The notes beneath the pieces are model-generated. The model had not been told where the DNA came from, did not search any database, and saw only the letters and a list, made by a program, of their open reading frames with translations. Positions 1 through 6,168 of a stretch of DNA of 6,393 bases are shown piece after piece (position 1 is the stretch's first letter; every line of letters begins with the position of its first letter). This DNA is from Deltaproteobacteria bacterium (GTDB taxonomy: Bacteria > Bdellovibrionota > O2-12-FULL-43-9 > JACQJE01). The DNA lies in assembly GCA_016205125.1 (NCBI GenBank), contig JACQJE010000016.1, positions 1 through 6,393 on the forward strand, given 5' to 3'. Both the position numbers and the translations under genes were made by a program.

Positions 1-1
1 G

Positions 2-37
2 GGTGATCCTGATGCCCGCTGGCTGAATGAAAAATGA
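2..37 (+). CDS. Possible C-terminal end of an upstream gene (cut by window edge)
   Basis: One + frame is open from the window edge and reads GDPDARWLNEK before a TGA at 35-37. Another frame reads VILMPAG before a TGA at 24-26. Either could be the tail of an upstream gene, or neither. Eleven codons are too few to identify a family. In many bacteria the gene before yajC is tgt (tRNA-guanine transglycosylase), but nothing in these residues lets me claim that. Confidence 0.2.
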   Translation, partial: GDPDARWLNEK

Positions 38-51
38 ATCGTTTTTTCTTG

Positions 52-90
52 TTCGAGTGAGCGAAGCGAATCGAGAACCGATCTCTCGAA
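52..90 (+). repeat. Overlapping inverted repeats in the yajC leader
   Basis: TTCGAG at 52-57 is complementary to CTCGAA at 85-90, and TCGAGA at 71-76 is complementary to TCTCGA at 84-89 (7-base loop). Both pairings use the same right arm, so only one can form at a time. No T-run follows, so this is not a classical intrinsic terminator. It may be a leader structure of the yajC-secDF-recJ operon or a degenerate intergenic repeat; the function is unknown. Confidence 0.35.
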
Positions 91-144
91 GCAGAGCAGA
101 GAACGCTGAGAGAGTGTTTGTTTATTGAAGTGAGGTAAAAAGAG

Positions 145-474
145 ATGTGGAGTACAATAGCCTTTGCAGCAGAGCAGACTCCCGGTGGAGGCTTTCTGCA
201 GACCCTGATCCCTCTTGCGGCGATGTTTGCTATTTTTTATTTCCTCCTCATTCGCCCCCAGCAGAAAAAGTTTAAAATGCATCGCGATTTTCTCAACAAA
301 CTCCAGCGCGGAGAAGAGGTTGTCACAAGCAGTGGATTGCTCGGCACTGTCACAGGGATCACCGATAAAATCGTGACGTTGGAAGTCGCCGAGAATGTCC
401 GCATGAAAGTTCTTAAAAGTCATGTGGCTGGTTACGCGCGCGATGAGAGTGCGGCAAGCACCAAAGGTGAGTAG
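145..474 (+). CDS. yajC: Sec translocon accessory subunit YajC
   Basis: YajC is a small single-span inner-membrane protein that associates with SecD and SecF and, through them, with SecYEG. Its exact role in export is modest and it is dispensable in E. coli. The 109-aa product has the family layout: a short N-terminus, one hydrophobic segment at about residues 19-37, the hallmark LIRPQQKK at 35-42, then a small cytoplasmic domain with GEEVVTSSGLLGTVTGI at 56-72 and a polar tail. The length is normal for the family (about 85-115 aa). The ATG is preceded by TGAGGT at 131-136, a suitable ribosome binding site about 8 bases upstream. secD starts 5 bases after the stop, and the yajC-secD-secF order is the classical one, so the three are surely co-transcribed. 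The stop is TAG at 472-474. Confidence 0.96.
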   Translation: MWSTIAFAAEQTPGGGFLQTLIPLAAMFAIFYFLLIRPQQKKFKMHRDFLNKLQRGEEVVTSSGLLGTVTGITDKIVTLEVAENVRMKVLKSHVAGYARDESAASTKGE

Positions 475-479
475 ATAGA

Positions 480-2195
480 ATGCCAAAACAGTGGCGGTGG
501 AAAGTCTGGGGTGTCGTGACCCTTATTGCTGTTTCAATCTACCTTTTGCTTCCGACATTTGTTTCTCTCCCTGTTGAGGCTCTGCCGAAGTGGAGCCGAT
601 TTGTTGTGCCGGTAAAGAAGATCAATTTGGGTCTCGATCTTCAGGGGGGTTTGCACCTCGTCCTCGGTGTCGGCACAGAGCAGGCGCTTCGCGACAATTT
701 GAATCGGCTTTCGGCACATCTCAAGGGCGACCTCAAGGAGGAAGGCCTGGAGGGGGTCGATGTCTCTCTGCGCATCGAAGACAACTCTATTGTCGTCAAG
801 GCCCAGAGTCCGGAACAATTGGACAAGGCAAAGGGGCGCATTGATGAAGTTTGGACGCAGTTTGAACTCCTTGAGCGAGGCGGAACTGAACTTGTCTTAC
901 AGCTGAGCGATGCCGAAAAGTCTTTTATTTTGCAAAGGACGCTCGATCAGTCGATCGAGACGATTCGCAACCGCATTGATGAATTTGGTGTGGCTGAGCC
1001 TTCGATTCAGGGGCAGGGGATGGATCGTGTCGTCGTTCAGCTCCCCGGTGTGACCGATCCAAAGCGGGCGAAAGATTTGATTGGCCGGACCGCCAAACTG
1101 GAGTTTCGGATCGTCGATCGCTCGATGAATCCCGATGAATTACAAAACAGGATCTCAGAAGCGGAAACGGCTCTTGGAATTCGCTTTGACGCGAATATCC
1201 GGCTTTCCGATTACACGCGTCAGATCAATGAGCAGCTTCGCGCAAAACTCCCCTCCGGAAGAGTCATCGCGTTCGAAAGAAAAGAAGAGGGAGTTGGGAA
1301 AACGCGCACTTTAATCCCTTATTTGTTAGAGGCCACCGCAACTGTGACAGGGGACCATCTCCAGGACGCTTTTGTGCAGATTGATCAGCAGTACAATGCC
1401 CCTTACGTTTCCATTTCCTTTAATCCTGAGGGGGGGAGGCTCTTTAAAGAGCTGACAGAAGCACATGTCGGCGAACAACTTGCCATCGTACTGGATGAGG
1501 TCGTTCATTCGGCGCCGCTTATCAAAGAAGCGATTCCTCAGGGGAGTGCGAGGATCGACCTCGGGACAGCTCGTGACTACAACACCCTGCTGGCGGAGGC
1601 GAAAGACACTTCGATTGTCTTGCGGGCTGGCGCTCTCCCCGCCCCCCTTGAGTTCCTGGAAGAGCGGACAGTGGGACCCTCACTGGGAAGAGACTCGATA
1701 CAACAGGGATCTTTCGCTCTCCTGATTGGCGGGATCCTCGTCGTCCTCTTTATGGTCTTTTATTATCGCGGGTCAGGTATGATTGCCGATGTCGCCCTGA
1801 CATTAAACGTTGTGTTTATTCTCGCGGTCTTAGCGGCGCTTCAGGCGACTCTCACACTCCCTGGCATCGCGGGGATTGTGTTGACGATGGGGATGGCCGT
1901 GGATGGAAACATCCTCATTTTTGAACGGATCAGAGAAGAACTGCGACTTGGAAAAACACCGGGCGCTGCTGTCGACGGGGGTTTTGCCAAAGCGCTCTGG
2001 ACCATTCTCGATGCCAATATCACGACACTGATCGCGGGGATTGTCTTGCTTCAGTACGGCACGGGGCCTGTCCGCGGGTTTGCAGTCACTTTAATTATCG
2101 GGATTTTTTCCAGTCTCTTTACTGCCATTACAGTCAGCCGGTTATTTTTCGATTACAACGTACAACGCCGCGATGTGAAGGAACTGAGCATATGA
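480..2195 (+). CDS. secD: Protein translocase subunit SecD
   Basis: SecD is an RND-superfamily inner-membrane protein that pairs with SecF and uses the proton-motive force to pull translocating polypeptides from SecYEG into the periplasm. The 571-aa product starts with a membrane segment (about 10-30), then the conserved INLGLDLQGGLHLVLGV at 48-64. A large periplasmic domain follows, with IRNRIDEFGVAEPSIQGQG at 162-180 and GDHL at 291-294. Next come the signature LRAGALPAPL at 381-390 and five C-terminal membrane segments between about 411 and 558. GMAVDGNILIFERIREE at 471-487 carries the conserved membrane Asp (D475) implicated in proton movement. The length fits the long SecD form of Gram-negatives. 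AAAGGTGAG at 463-471, overlapping the end of yajC, is the ribosome binding site. The stop overlaps the secF start by four bases (ATGA), suggesting translational coupling and equal amounts of SecD and SecF. Confidence 0.98.
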   Translation: MPKQWRWKVWGVVTLIAVSIYLLLPTFVSLPVEALPKWSRFVVPVKKINLGLDLQGGLHLVLGVGTEQALRDNLNRLSAHLKGDLKEEGLEGVDVSLRIEDNSIVVKAQSPEQLDKAKGRIDEVWTQFELLERGGTELVLQLSDAEKSFILQRTLDQSIETIRNRIDEFGVAEPSIQGQGMDRVVVQLPGVTDPKRAKDLIGRTAKLEFRIVDRSMNPDELQNRISEAETALGIRFDANIRLSDYTRQINEQLRAKLPSGRVIAFERKEEGVGKTRTLIPYLLEATATVTGDHLQDAFVQIDQQYNAPYVSISFNPEGGRLFKELTEAHVGEQLAIVLDEVVHSAPLIKEAIPQGSARIDLGTARDYNTLLAEAKDTSIVLRAGALPAPLEFLEERTVGPSLGRDSIQQGSFALLIGGILVVLFMVFYYRGSGMIADVALTLNVVFILAVLAALQATLTLPGIAGIVLTMGMAVDGNILIFERIREELRLGKTPGAAVDGGFAKALWTILDANITTLIAGIVLLQYGTGPVRGFAVTLIIGIFSSLFTAITVSRLFFDYNVQRRDVKELSI

Positions 2196-3130
2196 ACGGA
2201 AACCAGTTTCGCTTTAGAGAACTCGTTCGTCCTGGGACACGCTTTGATTTCATGAAGAATAAGTGGGTTTTTGCGGCGATCTCAGGAGGGCTCTTTTTCG
2301 CCTCGCTCATCTCCTTTGCAGTCAAAGGAATGAATTATGGGATCGATTTCGCAGGGGGGATTGAGACACAGGTTCAGTTTAAGTCGAGGGTCGAGCCGGG
2401 GGAATTGCGCGCGACATTGGAGAAGGGGGGACTGAAGAATCTCTCGGTTCAGCAATTTGGCTCTGCGGAACACCATGAGTTTCTTCTCCGGGCAAAGGGG
2501 GGTGAGACCGACCTTTATCAATTTTCTTCGAACATCACCGAGCGCCTCAACGATAAGTTTGGCGAAGGGAACTTTGAGATTCGCCGGGTCGATATCGTCG
2601 GCCCGCAGGTGGGCAATGAGCTGAAGAAGGCGGGCTTCCTGGCGATCCTTTATGCCTTTATTGGAATTTTGCTCTACACAGCGATCCGATTTGACTTCAC
2701 ATACGCGCCAGGTGCGGTGATTGCCCTTGTCCATGACGTGACCATTACAGCGGGTATTTTTTCAATGACGGGTCGGGAATTTAATCTTCCGGTCGTTGCG
2801 GCTCTCCTGACGATCATCGGCTACTCGATCAACGACACGATTGTCGTCTTTGACCGCATTCGGGAGATACGCCGCCACAAGCCGATTGATCCGCTTCATG
2901 CCGTCATCAACGAAGCGATGAATGAAACCTTGAGTCGTACCATTCTCACTTCACTCACTGTATTGATGGTGGTGGTAATTCTTTTCTTTTACGGCGGCGC
3001 CACTATTGAGGATTTTTCCTTTGCGCTCGTGATTGGGGTCATTGTCGGAAGTTATTCTACCATTGGAATCGCGAGCCCTATGATGTACGGTTTCCATCTT
3101 CTTCGGACGAGAAAGTTGAAGAAGGTATAG
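2192..3130 (+). CDS. secF: Protein translocase subunit SecF
   Basis: SecF is the partner of SecD in the proton-driven SecDF complex of the inner membrane. The 312-aa protein has the family order. A first membrane segment lies at about 26-45, after the typical LVRPGTRFDFM (11-21), followed by GIDFAGGI at 50-57. After a small periplasmic domain comes VGPQVGNEL at 136-144, then five membrane segments. IRFDFTYAPGAVIALVHDV at 165-183 and TIIGYSINDTIVVFDRIRE at 207-225 are the second SecF signature, with N214/D215 inside the membrane; LSRTILTSLT is at 247-256. The length is usual (about 300-320 aa). The start is well supported: the conserved LVxPGT region lies just inside it, and AAGGA at 2178-2182 is a good ribosome binding site. 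It ends in the basic tail RTRKLKKV. recJ follows after 8 bases. Confidence 0.98.
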   Translation: MNGNQFRFRELVRPGTRFDFMKNKWVFAAISGGLFFASLISFAVKGMNYGIDFAGGIETQVQFKSRVEPGELRATLEKGGLKNLSVQQFGSAEHHEFLLRAKGGETDLYQFSSNITERLNDKFGEGNFEIRRVDIVGPQVGNELKKAGFLAILYAFIGILLYTAIRFDFTYAPGAVIALVHDVTITAGIFSMTGREFNLPVVAALLTIIGYSINDTIVVFDRIREIRRHKPIDPLHAVINEAMNETLSRTILTSLTVLMVVVILFFYGGATIEDFSFALVIGVIVGSYSTIGIASPMMYGFHLLRTRKLKKV

Positions 3131-3138
3131 GATTTTCA

Positions 3139-4866
3139 TTGAATCTGCGAACATGGAAGTTCCATCCCCAGCAATCTGAAAAAAGCGCAATTCTTGCGAA
3201 AGAGTTGGGCCTGTCTGGCGAAATGGCCCAGATCCTGATGAATCGCGGATTGGAAAATCCGCAAGAGGCGCGCCATTTTCTCTCTCCCTCCTGGGAAAGA
3301 ATCCCCTCTCCATTTCTCCTGGCGGATATGGATCGCGCTATTGAAAGAACTGCGCGCGCACTGCGACAGCATGAAAAGATAGTCATCTTTGGTGATTTTG
3401 ATGTCGATGGCATTACGGGGACATCCCTTCTTTATAATGCGCTGAGGGATATGGGCGGCAACACTGCCTTCTATATTCCCGATCGATTGAGTGAAGGGTA
3501 TGGAATGAGCGTGGAGGCATTGCGCCGCCTTCGCGCTGAAGGGGCTCAGGTCGTCATTACTGCGGACAACGGTATCGCTCATCTTAAAGAGGCAGAAGCC
3601 GCGAGAGAGCTTGGAATCGATCTCATCATAACCGATCACCATGAGCCTGGTTCCGAACTCCCAAAGGCGTATGCCGTAGTCAATCCCAAACGGCGGGATT
3701 GCCGCTATCCCGAAGATACCATTGCCGGTGTAGGGGTCGCGTTCCAGTTTCTTTTGGCCTTGCGCAACTTTCTTCGCGAAAAGGGGTATTATGGTGAAAT
3801 TCCTGAGCCAAACCTCAAGCGTTACCTCGACATTGTGGCCCTCGGCACCATTGCGGATGTCGTTCCTCTTGTGGGTGTCAACCGCCTCTTGGTGAAAGAG
3901 GGGATCGAGGTGATGCGCCAGAGTCAATGGCCAGGTATTCAGGCCCTCTTGTCGGTGAGTCGGATTTCTCCGGAGGATCTCTCTTCGACGCGCGTCGCTT
4001 TTTCCCTCGCGCCAAAGATCAATGCCTCAGGCCGCATTGGAAATGCCCGCACTGCGGTGGAACTCCTGACCGCAACTTCACTGCGGGGCGCTCTCGATCT
4101 CGCTGCGGAACTCTATTCTCTCAATCTCAGCCGGATGAAACTCCAGGAAGAGACTCTCCAGGAAGCAGTGGCACAAGTCGAAGGGGATCTGGAGAGAGAA
4201 TCTGCCATCGTTGTGGCCTCAGAGCGTTGGCATCCGGGCGTGGTGGGGATTGTTGCCGCGAAGTTAGTAGAACTTTATCACAAGCCGACGGTCGTGATTG
4301 CGTTATCAGAAGGGATGGGCCGCGGTTCAGCGCGCACCCCCCAAGGCTATGACATTCGCGCCGCGCTGGCAGACTGCTCGCAACACCTGGAAGCGTTTGG
4401 CGGTCACGCGCAGGCCGCAGGATTGACCCTCTGCGCTGATCGCCTCCTCCCATTTAAAAAAGCCTTCTCTTCAGCGATAGCCAGCCGGCCTAAAGGAGCG
4501 GAGCGAGTTCTCATGATCGATCTCTCACTCCCCTTGAGCCGACTCTCGCATGCTCTGGTTGAGGAACTTGAGCTCCTGAAACCTTTCGGAGCAGGGAACG
4601 CAGAACCCCTCTTTGCGGCTCAGCGCCTCAAAGTCCTCTCCTCCAAAATTGTTGGCAGGGGGCATCTCAAACTTCGCCTGAAAGGTGAAGAGGGGGATTC
4701 CTCTGCAGGGAAAGCCGCCGCAGAAGGAATAGCGTTTGGCATGGGAGAGCAGATTTCTCATCTCGGGCGGGAACTCGATGTCGCTTATGTCCCTGAAATC
4801 AACCGATGGAGAGGGAAAACGGCGATTCAGCTCAATATCAAAGATATGAAAGAAGCCGAAAAATAG
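3139..4866 (+). CDS. recJ: Single-stranded-DNA-specific 5'-3' exonuclease RecJ
   Basis: RecJ is a cytoplasmic DHH-family exonuclease that degrades single-stranded DNA 5' to 3' in recombination (RecF pathway), base-excision and mismatch repair. The 575-aa length is typical. DHH domain: GDFDVDGIT at 85-93 (metal-binding D86, D88, D90), TADNGI at 141-146, DHHEPG at 166-171 and ALGTIADVVPL at 234-244 with D240. NASGRIGNA lies at 295-303. The DHHA1 part has SARTPQGYDIRAAL at 397-410 and GGHAQAAGLTL at 421-431. The OB-fold region begins near KPFGAGNAEPLF at 481-492. All expected catalytic motifs are intact. The start is TTG: AGGA at 3129-3132 overlaps the secF stop and lies 6 bases upstream, and no closer in-frame ATG precedes the conserved N-terminus. 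The position directly behind secDF is common in bacteria and probably reflects co-transcription, not shared function. Confidence 0.97.
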   Translation: MNLRTWKFHPQQSEKSAILAKELGLSGEMAQILMNRGLENPQEARHFLSPSWERIPSPFLLADMDRAIERTARALRQHEKIVIFGDFDVDGITGTSLLYNALRDMGGNTAFYIPDRLSEGYGMSVEALRRLRAEGAQVVITADNGIAHLKEAEAARELGIDLIITDHHEPGSELPKAYAVVNPKRRDCRYPEDTIAGVGVAFQFLLALRNFLREKGYYGEIPEPNLKRYLDIVALGTIADVVPLVGVNRLLVKEGIEVMRQSQWPGIQALLSVSRISPEDLSSTRVAFSLAPKINASGRIGNARTAVELLTATSLRGALDLAAELYSLNLSRMKLQEETLQEAVAQVEGDLERESAIVVASERWHPGVVGIVAAKLVELYHKPTVVIALSEGMGRGSARTPQGYDIRAALADCSQHLEAFGGHAQAAGLTLCADRLLPFKKAFSSAIASRPKGAERVLMIDLSLPLSRLSHALVEELELLKPFGAGNAEPLFAAQRLKVLSSKIVGRGHLKLRLKGEEGDSSAGKAAAEGIAFGMGEQISHLGRELDVAYVPEINRWRGKTAIQLNIKDMKEAEK

Positions 4867-4903
4867 GGCTTTTCAATCACCATTTTCTGGATCTACCAGC
4901 AGA

Positions 4904-4934
4904 TTGACAAGAGGGGTCATAGTGTGATTACTAT
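4904..4934 (+). promoter_or_regulatory. Candidate sigma70 promoter for the phasin-like gene
   Basis: A perfect -35 hexamer TTGACA lies at 4904-4909. The best -10 match is TACTAT at 4929-4934 (4 of 6), giving a 19-base spacer that is longer than ideal; ATTACT at 4927-4932 would give 17 bases but matches less well. It sits in the 145-base gap after recJ, which otherwise lacks any coding signal, so an independent promoter for the downstream gene is reasonable. Moderate confidence because the -10 is weak. Confidence 0.45.
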
Positions 4935-4962
4935 TGGCCGCTTTGTGCAGATCAAGACGTTT

Positions 4963-4997
4963 CTATTTCATGCCGAAGAAATAAGGATATGAAATAG
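4963..4997 (+). promoter_or_regulatory. Perfect 9-bp inverted repeat in the leader of the phasin-like gene
   Basis: CTATTTCAT at 4963-4971 and ATGAAATAG at 4989-4997 are exact reverse complements separated by 17 bases. The right arm ends just before the strong Shine-Dalgarno stretch AAGGAGGGG (4999-5007) of the next gene. It could be an operator for a dimeric regulator (centre-to-centre spacing of the arms 26 bases) or an mRNA hairpin next to the ribosome binding site. No T-run follows, so it is not a terminator. Confidence 0.45.
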
Positions 4998-5011
4998 CAA
5001 GGAGGGGTAAG

Positions 5012-5509
5012 ATGGCTAAGCTAGAAGTAGAACTGAAGAATATCACCAAGGTCATTAAAAACAAGGCCACGGACGCCATAGAGCGTTTTGGCGGAGAGAC
5101 GGAACACTTGGTGAAGCGGATGCGTCAGCGGGGTGAGAGGACCCAGCATGAAGGAAAAAAACAGCTCGATCGCTTTGTTTCCCAGGTAAAGAAATCTGAA
5201 GTTTTTTCTACAGCTTCAGATTATTACGAAGAGGTCGAGAAGGCTTTAGAGGAAAAAGTCACCAAAGTGTTGGATTTTCTACAAATTCCAAGAAAAAATG
5301 AAATGGACGCTCTGGCCCGCAAAGTGAAGACACTCAATGAAAAGCTTGAAACTCTTCAGAAACGCGGAGGAGCGAAGCGCTCTTCACTTAAGCGCAAGAA
5401 AGAGGTCTCCAAGGGGCGCGCTGGGAAGGGAAGTTCTTCTGCGCAACCCCAGGGGAGTTCCTACGCGGCACAGACAGAAACCGCCTCTTCAGGGATGAAG
5501 TTAAACTAG
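5012..5509 (+). CDS. Phasin-like coiled-coil protein (polyhydroxyalkanoate granule-associated type)
   Basis: This is a 165-aa soluble protein with no signal peptide or membrane span. Residues 1-90 are strongly charged and helical. LQIPRKNEMDALARKVKTL at 90-108, continuing into a short leucine-heptad coiled coil to about 117, resembles the PhaF/PhaI-type phasin domain, where a 'lgvPsr.evdaL..rv..L' pattern precedes the coiled coil. Residues 119-165 form a Lys/Arg-rich then Ser/Gly/Ala/Gln-rich disordered tail, reminiscent of but shorter than the basic tails of PhaF proteins. Phasins coat polyhydroxyalkanoate granules, but similar small proteins occur in organisms without PHA, so the role may be a general stress or structural one. 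No PHA synthase is visible nearby. AAGGAGGGG at 4999-5007 is a very strong ribosome binding site, hinting at high expression. The TAG stop lies on the first two bases of a 180-bp palindrome. Confidence 0.75.
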   Translation: MAKLEVELKNITKVIKNKATDAIERFGGETEHLVKRMRQRGERTQHEGKKQLDRFVSQVKKSEVFSTASDYYEEVEKALEEKVTKVLDFLQIPRKNEMDALARKVKTLNEKLETLQKRGGAKRSSLKRKKEVSKGRAGKGSSSAQPQGSSYAAQTETASSGMKLN

Positions 5510-5687
5510 TGTTCATCCGAAAAGAGTGATCTGCTGCGGCTTGCTGCAAGACCAGGTCACGTCGTTCTCAGTCGAAAAGCTTCCTCGACGTGCCAAGTGG
5601 CACGCCGTCGGTCGCTTTTCTCCCTGCGGCCTCCTGACCTGATCTTTCGCTGCGCCTCGCTGCGATCACTCTTTCCGGATGAACACT
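5508..5687. repeat. 180-bp imperfect palindrome (MITE- or REP-like)
   Basis: The outer arms 5508-5531 and 5664-5687 are reverse complements over 24 bases with one mismatch (5520/5675). Further arms in register are 5548-5559 with 5635-5646 (11 of 12), 5574-5580 with 5614-5620 (GAAAAGC/GCTTTTC) and CGACG 5586-5590 with CGTCG 5606-5610. The apex is GTGCC-AAGT-GGCAC at 5590-5603. The element is symmetric about position 5597. Its termini read AGTGTTCATCCG and the complement. The segments 5534-5548 and 5649-5663 (GCTGCGGCTTGCTGC / GCTGCGCCTCGCTGC) are also similar in direct orientation. It has no T-run on either side and no open reading frame worth calling. It is most like a non-autonomous repeat (MITE/REP type) or a gene encoding a long structured RNA; the flanks show no obvious target duplication. 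Confidence 0.8.
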
Positions 5688-5713
5688 GAATTCAAATACA
5701 AGACTATTGCCTC

Positions 5714-5758
5714 AGGGCGCAATTGACAGCTCTCTCAAGAGCGGTTAAATTGCGCCTT
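5714..5758. promoter_or_regulatory. Dyad GGCGCAATT...AATTGCGCC surrounding the queD promoter
   Basis: GGCGCAATT at 5716-5724 and AATTGCGCC at 5748-5756 are perfect 9-bp inverted arms. An inner perfect stem GCTCT (5729-5733) / AGAGC (5738-5742) has a CTCA loop. As RNA this would be a stable stem-loop followed only by a short TTTG, so a weak terminator for the region upstream is possible. As DNA, the arms overlap the -35 and -10 boxes of the promoter below, so an operator for a dimeric repressor is equally plausible. Confidence 0.55.
5723..5751 (+). promoter_or_regulatory. Candidate sigma70 promoter for queD
   Basis: Perfect -35 TTGACA at 5723-5728, an optimal 17-base spacer, and -10 TAAATT at 5746-5751 (4 of 6 to TATAAT). 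The predicted transcription start near 5758-5759 would leave a leader of about 40 bases before the queD ATG. This is the best promoter-like match I found in the window, although its bases also belong to a strong dyad. Confidence 0.55.
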
Positions 5759-5783
5759 TGCATTTCTCAAAACTCATTTAAAC

Positions 5784-5798
5784 AGGATATCCCATCCT
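5784..5798 (+). promoter_or_regulatory. queD ribosome binding site inside a small hairpin
   Basis: AGGAT at 5784-5788 is the only Shine-Dalgarno-like stretch before queD, and it lies rather far (12 bases from AGGA to the ATG). It is the exact reverse complement of ATCCT at 5794-5798 with a 5-base loop, so the site could be partly hidden in the mRNA. The pairing is only 5 bp and may be chance. Confidence 0.3.
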
Positions 5799-5799
5799 T

Positions 5800-6168
5800 A
5801 TGTATGAAGTGATGATCAAACACTCTTTTTCAGGGGCCCACTCTCTTCGGGATTATCCAGGTGATTGCAGCAGGGTCCATGGGCATAACTGGGTGATCGA
5901 AGTGACTGCAAGGACAAAAGAGGTCGATTCCCTCGGTCTTGCGATCGATTTCAAAGAACTCAAGAATTACGCGCGGGACGTTATCTCCCAATTTGATCAT
6001 CGTAATATTAATGACATTCCACCTTTTGATGATGTCAACCCGACAGCGGAACTGCTGGCCCGTTACTTTTATGAGGAAATTGATCAACGCTTGCGCGGCC
6101 ACGATGTCGAGTTGGCACAGGTCACCGTTTGGGAAAATCCCTATTCTGGGGCAACCTATCGACCTTGA
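5800..6168 (+). CDS. queD: 6-carboxy-5,6,7,8-tetrahydropterin synthase QueD
   Basis: QueD converts 7,8-dihydroneopterin triphosphate to 6-carboxytetrahydropterin, the second step after GTP cyclohydrolase on the route to preQ0 and queuosine in tRNA. The 122-aa length equals the family norm. Zinc ligands are H14 in FSGAHSL (10-16) and H27/H29 in RVHGHNW (25-31); the catalytic cysteine is C23. Further hallmarks are AIDFKELK (48-55), FDHRNIND (65-72) with the catalytic D66/H67 pair, NPTAELLA (80-87) and the substrate-binding E112 in WENPYSGATY (111-120). All key residues are present. The related eukaryotic-type 6-pyruvoyltetrahydropterin synthase is the main alternative, but the short form and the Cys-x3-His-x-His spacing favour QueD. 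No queC, queE or queF is visible here, so the pathway genes are scattered or lie beyond the window. The gene has its own candidate promoter. Confidence 0.93.
   Translation: MYEVMIKHSFSGAHSLRDYPGDCSRVHGHNWVIEVTARTKEVDSLGLAIDFKELKNYARDVISQFDHRNINDIPPFDDVNPTAELLARYFYEEIDQRLRGHDVELAQVTVWENPYSGATYRP

Noticed and set aside
2282..2734. Minus-strand open frame of 150 aa opposite secF
   Set aside because: Antisense shadow of a fully supported secF, with no recognisable features.
3136..3927. Long minus-strand open frame (263 aa) opposite recJ
   Set aside because: It is a shadow of recJ: the + strand encodes all RecJ motifs, and the antisense product has no recognisable domain.
4857..4877. Hairpin GAAAA...TTTTC at the end of recJ as a terminator
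   Set aside because: Only a 5-bp A/T stem overlapping the stop codon, with no G/C core and no clean T-run.
5548..5650. Resemblance of the palindrome's minus strand (CAGGTCAGG...) to SRP RNA domain IV
   Set aside because: The invariant GGAAGG / AGCAGC core of bacterial SRP RNA is absent, and the symmetric arms explain the sequence better.
5508..5687. CRISPR array or tRNA gene in the structured intergenic DNA
   Set aside because: There are no regularly spaced direct repeats, and no cloverleaf with T-arm and anticodon signatures.
5714..5799. preQ1 riboswitch in front of queD
   Set aside because: I see no C-rich hairpin loop followed by the A-rich tail of the class I fold, nor a class II layout; the dyad and promoter account for the region.
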